From Bacteroides_E sp964522975 (lineage in GTDB: Bacteria; Bacteroidota; Bacteroidia; Bacteroidales; Bacteroidaceae): 9,315 nucleotides of DNA. Under the pieces are notes generated by a model that was not told the origin of the DNA, did not search any database, and saw nothing but the letters and a program-made list of their open reading frames with translations. Every line of letters starts with the position of its first letter. Position 1 is the first letter of the stretch. Position numbers and translations under genes: made by a program. Location of the stretch: NCBI GenBank assembly GCA_964522975.1, contig CAZFXK010000096.1, positions 1-9,315 of the forward strand, read 5' to 3'. Of this stretch, positions 1-6,179 are shown piece after piece.

Positions 1-32
1 CAAAGAAAGCAAAAGGATCTCAGAAAAAATAG
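1..32 (+). CDS. possible C-terminal tail of an upstream gene (partial)
   Basis: The window opens about 60 bp before a strong terminator, so the end of a plus-strand gene is expected here. All three frames are open from the left edge and stop at 32, 36 or 43. The frame ending at 32 reads KKAKGSQKK and looks like a basic C-terminal tail. The frame and the gene's identity cannot be decided from so few codons. Confidence 0.3.
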   Translation, partial: KKAKGSQKK

Positions 33-58
33 GTAAGTTTTGATATATTGAGTTCGGT

Positions 59-93
59 AAAGTGTTGGATGTTATTACATTCAACACTTTTTT
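59..93 (+). terminator. Rho-independent terminator of the upstream gene
   Basis: A 14-bp stem (59-72 with 77-90, one G-U pair) has a TATT loop and runs into a T6 tract at 88-93. The A-rich start of the left arm would also allow some function on the other strand. It separates whatever lies upstream from the promoter at about 157. Confidence 0.85.
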
Positions 94-156
94 ATTGTTG
101 GTAAAGAACAAAGTAACTTTAACAATTATACAGAAGTAATCGACTATTTTTATTTG

Positions 157-164
157 TACCTTTG
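157..164 (+). promoter_or_regulatory. Bacteroidota -7 promoter element for the DUF4199-apbE operon
   Basis: TACCTTTG matches the Bacteroidota sigma-ABfr -7 consensus TAnnTTTG exactly. It lies 31 nt before the first start codon, which would give a short leader of about 20-25 nt. No clean TTTG is visible at the expected -33 position (about 133-138), so the upstream half is weak. It is the only good promoter match before the operon. Confidence 0.6.
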
Positions 165-195
165 TAACCATCTTAAAATAAATCAAACTAATTGA

Positions 196-738
196 ATGAA
201 GGTAGGTAGACAATTATTACAAAAGTATGCTATGCACTTTGGTACATTTATGGGGATTTACTGGGTGCTTAAATTTATCCTTTTTCCTTTGGGATTGACG
301 GTGCCCTTTCTCTTTTTCCTTTATGTAGGACTTACAATTGGTATTCCTTTCATGGGATATTATTATACAAAGATGTATAGGAATAAGATATGTGGAGGGT
401 TTATTGAGTTTGGTCATGCTTGGTTGTTTTCAATAGCGATGTTTATGTTTGCAGCTGTATTAACCTCTGCTGCTCATTTTATTTATTTTCGCTTTATTGA
501 TAATGGACATATTATAAATGTTTATCAAAGTATGATTAATACAATGTCGGCAATTGAGGTATCGGGGGCTGCTGTTGATGTTTCACAACTGCAAGAAGCG
601 ATAGATCTGTTTTCTTCTTTAACTCCTATCGATATCACATTGCAATTATTATCGTTAAATATAATCATTGGAGGATTCTTATCTTTACTCATTGCGCTAT
701 TTATTCAAAAAACGCCTAAGACCTTTGTAAAATCATAA
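196..738 (+). CDS. DUF4199 family integral membrane protein
   Basis: This 180-residue protein has four hydrophobic segments, at about 14-32, 35-56, 74-97 and 148-171. It has a basic N-terminus (MKVGRQLLQK) and a longer polar loop at about 100-147 between the third and fourth segments. Size, four-helix layout and position just before a DPM1-like glycosyltransferase fit DUF4199, a Bacteroidota family of unknown function. The stop codon is 2 nt from the start of the glycosyltransferase, so the two are almost certainly co-transcribed and probably translationally coupled. I infer that it may assist the glycosyltransferase in the inner membrane, but no catalytic motif is visible. The start at 196 follows the promoter and an A-rich leader. 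The family name is recalled from the pattern, not from a search. Confidence 0.8.
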   Translation: MKVGRQLLQKYAMHFGTFMGIYWVLKFILFPLGLTVPFLFFLYVGLTIGIPFMGYYYTKMYRNKICGGFIEFGHAWLFSIAMFMFAAVLTSAAHFIYFRFIDNGHIINVYQSMINTMSAIEVSGAAVDVSQLQEAIDLFSSLTPIDITLQLLSLNIIIGGFLSLLIALFIQKTPKTFVKS

Positions 739-740
739 TT

Positions 741-1691
741 ATGGATATATCTGTAGTAGTTCCACTCTATAATGAAGAAGAATCTTTACCCGAATTATAT
801 CAATGGATACAGCGGGTGATGGATGAAAACGATTTTTCTTATGAAGTCCTTTTTATAGACGATGGAAGCACAGACTCTTCGTGGGATGTAATTCAACAGT
901 TGAAAAAGGAGTCTGATTCTGTGAAAGGAATTAAGTTTAGAAGAAATTATGGAAAGTCGGCTGCTTTATTTTGTGGTTTTCAAGATGCAAAAGGCGAGGT
1001 GGTGATAACAATGGATGCTGACCTGCAAGATAGTCCGGATGAAATTCCTGAATTATATAGAATGATTAAAGAGGATGATTATGACTTAGTTTCCGGCTGG
1101 AAGAAGAAAAGATATGATCCTCTATCTAAAACCATACCTACCAAGCTTTTTAATGCTACGGCGCGAAAGGTTTCCGGCATTAAGAATTTGCACGACTTCA
1201 ATTGTGGACTTAAATCCTACAAGAATAAAGTGGTGAAAAACATAGAGGTTTATGGGGAGATGCATCGTTACATTCCCTACATAGCAAAAAATGCCGGTTT
1301 TAACCGAATAGGAGAGCAGGTGGTTCAGCATCAAGCTCGAAAATATGGTAAAACTAAGTTTGGGTTGAGTCGTTTTGTCAATGGATATTTAGATTTGATA
1401 ACTCTTTGGTTTTTTTCTCGTTTTGGAGTAAAACCCATGCATTTTTTTGGCCTTCTGGGTTCGCTGATGTTTGTTTTAGGTTTGATCTCAACCATCATAG
1501 TAGGAGCAACGAAGCTATATCATATGTCAAAAGGACTACCTTATCGCTTAATTACCGAGTCTCCTTATTTTTATCTCTCTTTAACAGCTATGATTATAGG
1601 AACACAACTTTTCCTAGCTGGTTTTTTAGGGGAATTGGTGTCTAGAAATTCGCAAGAACGAAATAACTATCAGATAGAAAAAAAAATATAA
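741..1691 (+). CDS. family 2 glycosyltransferase, DPM1/GtrB-like (polyprenyl-phosphate glycosyltransferase)
   Basis: This 316-residue protein has a GT-A catalytic domain at about 1-225. The N-terminal strand VVVPLYNEE binds nucleotide, IDDGSTD (39-45) follows, and DADLQD (92-97) carries the metal-binding DxD. Two C-terminal membrane segments lie at about 231-258 and 276-299. This layout is that of DPM1-like enzymes such as GtrB and ArnC, which move a sugar from a nucleotide donor to undecaprenyl phosphate on the cytoplasmic face. The lipid-linked sugar then feeds envelope glycan or protein glycosylation. The donor sugar cannot be read from sequence; mannose or glucose are the usual cases. It sits 2 nt after the DUF4199 gene and 1 nt before the next gene. 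The length is normal for the family and all visible catalytic positions are intact. Confidence 0.9.
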   Translation: MDISVVVPLYNEEESLPELYQWIQRVMDENDFSYEVLFIDDGSTDSSWDVIQQLKKESDSVKGIKFRRNYGKSAALFCGFQDAKGEVVITMDADLQDSPDEIPELYRMIKEDDYDLVSGWKKKRYDPLSKTIPTKLFNATARKVSGIKNLHDFNCGLKSYKNKVVKNIEVYGEMHRYIPYIAKNAGFNRIGEQVVQHQARKYGKTKFGLSRFVNGYLDLITLWFFSRFGVKPMHFFGLLGSLMFVLGLISTIIVGATKLYHMSKGLPYRLITESPYFYLSLTAMIIGTQLFLAGFLGELVSRNSQERNNYQIEKKI

Positions 1692-1692
1692 T

Positions 1693-2193
1693 ATGAAACG
1701 ATTAGCTTATCTCTTTTTAATGCTTGTAAGCTGTCCTTTTATCGCAGTAATGTTAACTGCTTGTAACGAGGAAGAAGATTGTTCCAAAACAGAACGGCAA
1801 ATGATGTGGTGTGGCATTTATACTTATATTAATGAAGAATCAAATAAAGTAATAAATGATACTATTCCTGCTGACTCTTTAACCATTACAGCATGGGATA
1901 CAGATTCTATTATAGTAAATAGAGAAAAGAAGGTTAGTCAGTTGGATTTACCATTACGTTATGCTGAAGATTCAACAGTTTTTGTCTTTGAGTATTCAGA
2001 GACTGAGAAAGACACTCTTGTCGTGAAGCATAAGAATAAGTCTTATTTTATTTCAATGGACTGTGGGTATCAAACACAACATACTATTACTGATGTTTAT
2101 TTTATGGGGAGTGTTTTAGATTCCGTTTACTTAAAGAAAAATGAAGCAAATAATAATGGAGCAGAAAATATTAAGTTGTTTTATAGGCCTTAA
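1693..2193 (+). CDS. lipoprotein, DUF6452-like
   Basis: This 166-residue protein starts with a basic residue pair and a hydrophobic stretch, then the lipobox LTAC with lipidated Cys24. The mature end is C-NEEED, an acidic run directly after the cysteine. In Bacteroidota such runs resemble the lipoprotein export signal that sends lipoproteins to the cell surface. Three more cysteines (30, 40, 124) could form a disulphide. The rest is mostly beta-prone with no recognisable enzyme motif. It matches my recollection of the Bacteroidales family DUF6452, often next to DUF6048; I hold that name loosely. It starts 1 nt after the glycosyltransferase stop, and its last 53 nt overlap the first possible start of the next gene, implying translational coupling with that barrel-like protein. 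Confidence 0.72.
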   Translation: MKRLAYLFLMLVSCPFIAVMLTACNEEEDCSKTERQMMWCGIYTYINEESNKVINDTIPADSLTITAWDTDSIIVNREKKVSQLDLPLRYAEDSTVFVFEYSETEKDTLVVKHKNKSYFISMDCGYQTQHTITDVYFMGSVLDSVYLKKNEANNNGAENIKLFYRP

Positions 2194-2902
2194 TTTATTG
2201 ATGTTCTTCTTATTTGGAAATGCTTCATTACTGCAAGCACAAAAAAAAGAGGAACAAAAACTAATAGCTGATACAACAGCAAAGGCTTCTTGGTATAGGG
2301 GGACTTATGTGGGTGTTGATTTGTTCGGCATAGGCGCAAAAGTGTTTGGAGGCGATTTTTTAAGCTCAGAGGTTGGGGTAAGAGTGAATCTAAAAAATAT
2401 GCTTTATCCAACGTTGGAAATAGGTTATGGAAGCACCGACACTTGGAGTGAAAATGGCATTCATTATAAAAGTAGTGCTCCCTACTATAGAATTGGAGCT
2501 GATTTTAATACAATGTATAAAAAAGGAGACGTAAGTCACGTTTATGTTGGATTACGTTATGGTATGAGCTCGATGGAGTATGATGTTTATACACAACCAA
2601 TAGATGATCCAATATGGGGAGATGCTGTAGAAAATCCTTTAATTGTTGATGATGTTTGGGGAGGAAGCTTTCCTTATGATCATAGGGGGCAGAAAGCATC
2701 CATGCACTGGTTTGAGATAGTTGGAGGTGTTCAAGTTAAGGTTTATAGAAATATTTATATGGGTTGGACCTTACGCTTGAAGTATCGGGTATCAAGTTCT
2801 CCCGGCACCTATGGTGATCCTTGGTATGTACCGGGTTTTGGCCAATATGATTCTTCGAAAATAGGTGTAACCTATTCTTTAATTTATAAAATTCCTTTTT
2901 AA
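2141..2902 (+). CDS. predicted outer-membrane beta-barrel protein, DUF6048-like
   Basis: The ORF encodes 253 residues from the ATG at 2141, or 248 from an in-frame ATG at 2156. Either start gives a signal peptide: a hydrophobic core (about 13-30) and a likely cleavage site near LLQA|Q (residues 31-34). The mature part alternates polar and aromatic residues in many short strands (for example 92-98, 114-122, 133-141, 203-216), and the last strand ends IYKIPF. A C-terminal Phe is typical of BamA-inserted outer-membrane barrels. No enzyme motif is visible. It overlaps the lipoprotein gene by 53 or 38 nt in a different frame. The pair may work together at the outer membrane; this is inference from signals and coupling. 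The DUF6048 label is from memory of the neighbourhood. Confidence 0.72.
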   Translation: MKQIIMEQKILSCFIGLNLLMFFLFGNASLLQAQKKEEQKLIADTTAKASWYRGTYVGVDLFGIGAKVFGGDFLSSEVGVRVNLKNMLYPTLEIGYGSTDTWSENGIHYKSSAPYYRIGADFNTMYKKGDVSHVYVGLRYGMSSMEYDVYTQPIDDPIWGDAVENPLIVDDVWGGSFPYDHRGQKASMHWFEIVGGVQVKVYRNIYMGWTLRLKYRVSSSPGTYGDPWYVPGFGQYDSSKIGVTYSLIYKIPF

Positions 2903-2907
2903 TTTAG

Positions 2908-3501
2908 ATGACTCATCTGGAATTATGGCTTTTAGCCATAGGTTTAGCTATGGACTGTTTCGTGATAGCTATTTCAAGAGGTCTAATGATTCAGAAAATA
3001 GAATGGAAAGAAGTAGTGGGCGTTGCCTTTCTATTTGGACTCTCACCTGCATTACTGTCTCTTCTTGGGTGTTATATATCCAGTTCTTTTACTCATTATG
3101 TTGAGAATATAGATCATTGGATCGTCTTTATCATTTTTTCTTGGTTAGGCATACAAATGATAAAGGAATATTATAATGAGAGAGGTAAGATAGTACCTTG
3201 TAAAACCTGTATTAATTTCAAAGTGATATCTCTTTTAGCCTTAGCTACAAGTGTAGATGCTTTTGGCGTTGGGCTTTCTTGGGCCTTATTAGGCATGGAG
3301 AGAGGTGCAGATGTCCTCTATTCTTCATCTGTTGTAGGTATTACTTCTTCTTTATTTACTTTTGTCGGGTTACTTTTTGGCTGTTGGAGTCAAAAAAGAA
3401 GTTATTATTTGCGTCAGATTCCGGTAAAGTTATTAGGCGGGTTGATTCTTCTTGCCATTGGAGGAAAAGTCCTTTTTGAACATCTATCTATACATCAATA
3501 A
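2908..3501 (+). CDS. mntP: MntP-like manganese efflux pump
   Basis: This 197-residue protein has six hydrophobic segments arranged as two repeated halves of three, as in MntP (UPF0059), an inner-membrane exporter of Mn(II). The two family signatures are present: GLAMD with Asp16 in the first helix, and ATSVDAFGVG with Asp117 in the fourth; both acidic residues are expected in the transport path. The segment that usually reads FGxFQxxMP is FGLSPALLSLLG (43-54) here, so the normally conserved Gln and Met-Pro are missing. Between the halves a loop carries a CKTC pair (98-101). It may be a divergent MntP or a relative with altered specificity. It follows the barrel gene by 5 nt. I see no Mn riboswitch or separate promoter upstream, so expression probably depends on the operon promoter. 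Confidence 0.85.
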   Translation: MTHLELWLLAIGLAMDCFVIAISRGLMIQKIEWKEVVGVAFLFGLSPALLSLLGCYISSSFTHYVENIDHWIVFIIFSWLGIQMIKEYYNERGKIVPCKTCINFKVISLLALATSVDAFGVGLSWALLGMERGADVLYSSSVVGITSSLFTFVGLLFGCWSQKRSYYLRQIPVKLLGGLILLAIGGKVLFEHLSIHQ

Positions 3502-3513
3502 AGTTTATAAATC

Positions 3514-4539
3514 ATGAAAATAAGCTCAAAAAATTTAATCTTTCTTTCTGTTCTTATTCTTGTAACAATTTTGATTTTATATAAGAGTCAAAAAGCAGCT
3601 TCCACCTATCAATCAGTTGATGGATTGATTTTTGGAACAATTTACCATATCACTTATCAGTCGGAAGAAGAATTAAAACCTGCTATTGATCAATTGCTTC
3701 AAGAGTTTAATCATTCTCTATCTCCTTTTGATACCACTTCGATAATAGCAAAAGTTAATCGAAATGAAGAAGTGGAATTAGATGATTATTTCCTAACGGT
3801 ATTTAATCGTTCCATGGAGATATCTGAGTTGACAGATGGTGCTTTTGACATTACAGTGTCTCCTTTTGTAAATGCTTGGGGTTTTGGGTTTAAAGAAGAA
3901 GTGTTCCCGGATTCAGCAATCATAGATAGTCTGTTGGCTTTTACCGGTTATCAGAAGATTAAATTAAATGATGAAAAGAAAATTGTAAAAAAGGATCCGC
4001 GAATCACTTTAAATGCCAGTGCCATTGCCAAGGGATATGCTGTAGACATTATTGCCAATTTTTTTGCCGATAGGGGAGTAGGGAACTTTATGATTGAAAT
4101 TGGAGGAGAAATTATTGCCAAGGGAGTAAATGCGAATAAAGAGAAATGGCGTATAGGTATTAATAAACCGGTGGAGGATTCCTTATCCACAAAAGGAAAT
4201 TTACAATTGATACTAGAATTGGAGAACAATGCAGTAGCTACTTCCGGTAACTATAGAAATTATTATTATCATGATGGCATCCGGTATGCTCATACTATTG
4301 ATCCTAGAACCGGCTATCCGGTACAGCATGAAATTTTATCAGCAACTATTGTGGCTCCCGATTGTATGACTGCAGATGCAATAGCAACATCGTGTATGGT
4401 TATGGGTTTAAATGAATCAAAGAAATTATTAGATTCCTTAACTGAAGTGGAAGGTTGCTTTATCTATTTAAATGCTAATGGAGAAATAGCTGAGTTTTTC
4501 ACGGATGGAATGGAGAACTTGATTCTAAAAAATAAGTAG
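3514..4539 (+). CDS. apbE: FAD:protein FMN transferase (ApbE family)
   Basis: ApbE cleaves FAD and attaches FMN through a phosphoester bond to a Thr or Ser of target proteins such as NqrB, NqrC and RnfG, acting outside the inner membrane with Mg(II). The 341-residue protein has one N-terminal membrane segment (about 8-23) without a lipobox, so it is probably anchored rather than lipidated. Family motifs follow in order: GLIFGTIYHITY (37-48), TDGAFDITVSP (107-117), SAIAKGYAVD (169-178), EIGGEI (195-200), ATSGNYRNYY (242-251), HTIDPRTGYP (260-269) and DCMTADAIATSCMVMG (283-298), which contains the metal-binding DxxTADA. Length and motifs are complete. It is the last gene of the operon, 12 nt after mntP. 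No target flavoprotein gene is in the window. No terminator is obvious behind it, so read-through into the SRP RNA unit is possible. Confidence 0.93.
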   Translation: MKISSKNLIFLSVLILVTILILYKSQKAASTYQSVDGLIFGTIYHITYQSEEELKPAIDQLLQEFNHSLSPFDTTSIIAKVNRNEEVELDDYFLTVFNRSMEISELTDGAFDITVSPFVNAWGFGFKEEVFPDSAIIDSLLAFTGYQKIKLNDEKKIVKKDPRITLNASAIAKGYAVDIIANFFADRGVGNFMIEIGGEIIAKGVNANKEKWRIGINKPVEDSLSTKGNLQLILELENNAVATSGNYRNYYYHDGIRYAHTIDPRTGYPVQHEILSATIVAPDCMTADAIATSCMVMGLNESKKLLDSLTEVEGCFIYLNANGEIAEFFTDGMENLILKNK

Positions 4540-4616
4540 TCAATTTCTATGATGGCGTGTTCTATAAAGGTTATACAGTCGATTACCAAAGGCATAAGAA
4601 AAAAGTATTGAAATAT

Positions 4617-4647
4617 TTTGGAGCTTAAATAATAACCTATATCTTTG
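4617..4647 (+). promoter_or_regulatory. Bacteroidota promoter of the SRP RNA/tRNA-Thr unit
   Basis: TTTG at 4617-4620 is followed after exactly 19 nt by TATCTTTG at 4640-4647. Both halves match the Bacteroidota consensus (TTTG, 19-21 nt, TAnnTTTG) without a mismatch. Transcription should begin just upstream of the paired 5' end of the SRP RNA, at about 4650-4653. It is the best-formed promoter in the window, as expected for a stable RNA. Confidence 0.88.
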
Positions 4648-4649
4648 TG

Positions 4650-4750
4650 CCGGGTAAGTCCTATACGGCCAGCTCCCTGTGAATCCTCCAGGGCTTGACC
4701 GCAGCAAAGGTAATAGGTTGTAGCGGCGCGATATAGAAAGCTTACCCACC
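4650..4750 (+). ncRNA. ffs: small (4.5S-type) signal recognition particle RNA
   Basis: About 100 nt. The ends pair: GGGTAAG (4652-4658) with CTTACCC (4741-4747), then CTATA (4661-4665) with TATAG (4732-4736). The apical part holds the conserved SRP domain IV pattern: GTGAATCC (4679-4686), CCAGG (4688-4692), a short apical loop, then AGCA (4703-4706) and AGGTAA. These form the symmetric and asymmetric internal loops that bind Ffh. The RNA joins Ffh in co-translational targeting of membrane proteins to FtsY. The apical loop (around CTTGA, 4694-4698) is not the GGAA seen in E. coli, which is in line with other Bacteroidota as I remember them. It has its own promoter and runs almost directly into tRNA-Thr. 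The exact 5' and 3' ends are estimates. Confidence 0.88.
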
Positions 4751-4751
4751 T

Positions 4752-4825
4752 GCCTCTTTAGCTCAGTTGGCCAGAGCACGTGATTTGTAATCTCGGGGTC
4801 GTTGGTTCGAATCCGACAAGAGGCT
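4752..4825 (+). tRNA. tRNA-Thr (anticodon TGT)
   Basis: A 74-nt cloverleaf. The acceptor stem pairs GCCTCTT (4752-4758) with AAGAGGC (4818-4824), with U as discriminator base at 4825. The D arm contains AGCTCAGTTGG. The anticodon arm CGTGA-TTTGTAA-TCTCG has one internal U-U mismatch and presents anticodon UGU, reading ACA threonine codons. The T arm contains GGTTCGAATCC. CCA is not encoded. It begins within a few bases of the SRP RNA end with no promoter between them, so both come from one transcript. Confidence 0.95.
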
Positions 4826-4828
4826 CAG

Positions 4829-4858
4829 AAAGCACATCATCAATTGATGTGCTTTTTT
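4829..4858 (+). terminator. Rho-independent terminator after tRNA-Thr
   Basis: An 11-bp perfect stem, AAAGCACATCA (4829-4839) with TGATGTGCTTT (4845-4855), has a 5-nt loop, and the T run extends to 4858. It starts 4 nt after the tRNA and ends the ffs/tRNA unit. Confidence 0.9.
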
Positions 4859-4877
4859 AATTTGTAAAATATTAGTA

Positions 4878-4913
4878 AGCCGGTAGCCTTTCAAAAAAAG
4901 CTTAATACCGGTT
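4878..4913 (+). repeat. inverted repeat upstream of the LysE-family gene
   Basis: AGCCGGTA (4878-4885) pairs with TACCGGTT (4906-4913), giving 8 bp with one G-U and a 20-nt spacer. It sits between the tRNA terminator and the LysE gene. It could be an operator dyad or a leader hairpin. Promoter halves nearby are imperfect: TTTG at 4861 with TAgcCTTTC at 4884, or GTTG at 4911 with GATATTTG at 4934. I could not fix the transcription start. Confidence 0.4.
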
Positions 4914-4945
4914 GTGTTATCGTAAAAATGTGCGATATTTGTGCT

Positions 4946-5602
4946 ATGGGTCAAGTTCAATCTATCTTGGAAATATTGATGAAAGGGTTTCTGATTGGAG
5001 TTATTGTTTCTGCTCCTTTTGGACCTGTTGGTGTTCTTTGTGTTCAACGAACATTGAATAAGGGAAGATGGTATGGCTTTGTTACAGGATTGGGTGCTGC
5101 CTTAAGTGACATCATTTATGCTATATTTACCGGATATGGTATAAGTCTAATTTTTGATTACATCAATCGAAATATTTATATACTTCAACTTTTGGGAAGT
5201 ATTATGTTATTACTTTTTGGACTTTATACCTTTCGAACGAATCCGGTTAAATCCATTCGTCCTTCTTCATCGGATAAGAAAGGCTCCTATTTTTATAATT
5301 TTATCACAGCATTATTTGTAACCCTATCTAACCCTTTGATTATTTTTCTATTCATAGGTTTCTTTGCTCGATTTGCTTTTGTTATGCCTCAGGCTTCTTA
5401 TGGGGTGGCAATTGCAGGTTATGCAGCAATTGCATTAGGTGCTATTTGTTGGTGGTTCTGTATTACTTTTTTTGTGAACCGTGTTCGTAAGAAATTCAAT
5501 TTAAGAGGCATATGGCTGTTGAACCGGATAATTGGAGTTATTGTGTCTCTTATGGCAATTGCTGGGATTGTTTTTACTTTGTTGGGTGAATCTTTATATT
5601 AA
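4946..5602 (+). CDS. LysE family transporter (amino acid/metabolite exporter)
   Basis: This inner-membrane protein has about six hydrophobic segments (near 11-31, 42-64, 77-96, 115-143, 152-177 and 189-213, in 218 residues). The LysE/RhtB hallmark SAPFGPVGVL lies at 22-31, followed by QRTLNKGRWYGFVTGLGAAL (34-53) and a second-half SNPLIIFLF (128-136). The family exports amino acids or related small molecules by proton exchange; the substrate here cannot be told. An in-frame ATG at 4928 would add MCDICA, and ATG 4979 would remove most of the first segment's lead-in. I prefer 4946 because about 10 residues before the first helix is usual in relatives. It starts a new operon after the tRNA terminator, and DUF4924 follows 10 nt later. 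Confidence 0.87.
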   Translation: MGQVQSILEILMKGFLIGVIVSAPFGPVGVLCVQRTLNKGRWYGFVTGLGAALSDIIYAIFTGYGISLIFDYINRNIYILQLLGSIMLLLFGLYTFRTNPVKSIRPSSSDKKGSYFYNFITALFVTLSNPLIIFLFIGFFARFAFVMPQASYGVAIAGYAAIALGAICWWFCITFFVNRVRKKFNLRGIWLLNRIIGVIVSLMAIAGIVFTLLGESLY

Positions 5603-5612
5603 ACGTTTTTTT

Positions 5613-6179
5613 ATGTTTGTAGCTAAGAAATTAAGAAAAGAAAATATAGCTGAATATCTTCTTTATATGTGGCAGATAGAAGATGTAATTCGTGCTAATC
5701 AATGGGATATTGATAAAATAAAACAAAATGTAGTTGATGAATATGAATTGTCCGATGAATTAAAAAAAGAGATGATTCAATGGTATGAAGAACTAATTGC
5801 TATGATGCTTCAGGAGGGAGTGAAGGAAAAAGGGCATTTACAAATTAATGATAATGTAATAATACAATTGACTGATTTGCATAAACAGCTTGTGGAATCT
5901 CCTAAATATCCTTTTTATAATGCAAAATATTTCAAAGTGCTTCCTTTTATTGTAGAACTTCAAGCAAAAGGAGAAGAGAAGAAATCTGAAATTGAAACTT
6001 GTTTCGACAGCTTATATCTTTTATTGATGTTGCGTTTACAGAAGAAAACCGTTTCAGAGAAAACTTCCAAGGCTCTACAGCAGATTACGGAATTTATTTC
6101 TATGTTGGCTAATTTTTATGATAAGCAACAGAAGGGAGAACTAGAATTAGATGGATATGAGAGTTCTTGTAACAGGTAG
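5613..6179 (+). CDS. DUF4924 family protein
   Basis: This soluble 188-residue protein is almost entirely helical by composition, with no signal peptide or membrane segment. It starts MFVAKKLRKENIAEYLLYMW; a helical stretch with aromatic residues continues to about 65, then a loop with SPKYPFYNAKY (95-105), then two long helices. I recognise it as DUF4924, a Bacteroidota family of unknown function. The frame is open further upstream to 5532, but that extension runs antiparallel to nothing useful and overlaps the LysE gene's last helix; ATG 5613, 10 nt after the LysE stop, matches the family start. The 3' end overlaps rmlD by 29 nt (or 23 nt with the second rmlD ATG). This coupling suggests a role linked to sugar-nucleotide or translation functions of the operon, but that is only context. 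Confidence 0.8.
   Translation: MFVAKKLRKENIAEYLLYMWQIEDVIRANQWDIDKIKQNVVDEYELSDELKKEMIQWYEELIAMMLQEGVKEKGHLQINDNVIIQLTDLHKQLVESPKYPFYNAKYFKVLPFIVELQAKGEEKKSEIETCFDSLYLLLMLRLQKKTVSEKTSKALQQITEFISMLANFYDKQQKGELELDGYESSCNR

Noticed and set aside
94..156. interrupted inverted repeat around TAAAG and CTTTA upstream of the first operon
   Set aside because: The arms need bulges to pair and the sequence is AT-rich, so it is not distinguishable from chance.
4540..5047. minus-strand ORFs over the SRP RNA, tRNA and LysE start
   Set aside because: They are antisense to well-supported RNA genes and a conserved membrane protein, and have no plausible domain content.
5532..5612. 27-codon upstream extension of the DUF4924 frame
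   Set aside because: It overlaps the last helix of the LysE-family protein in another frame; ATG 5613 gives the expected N-terminus.
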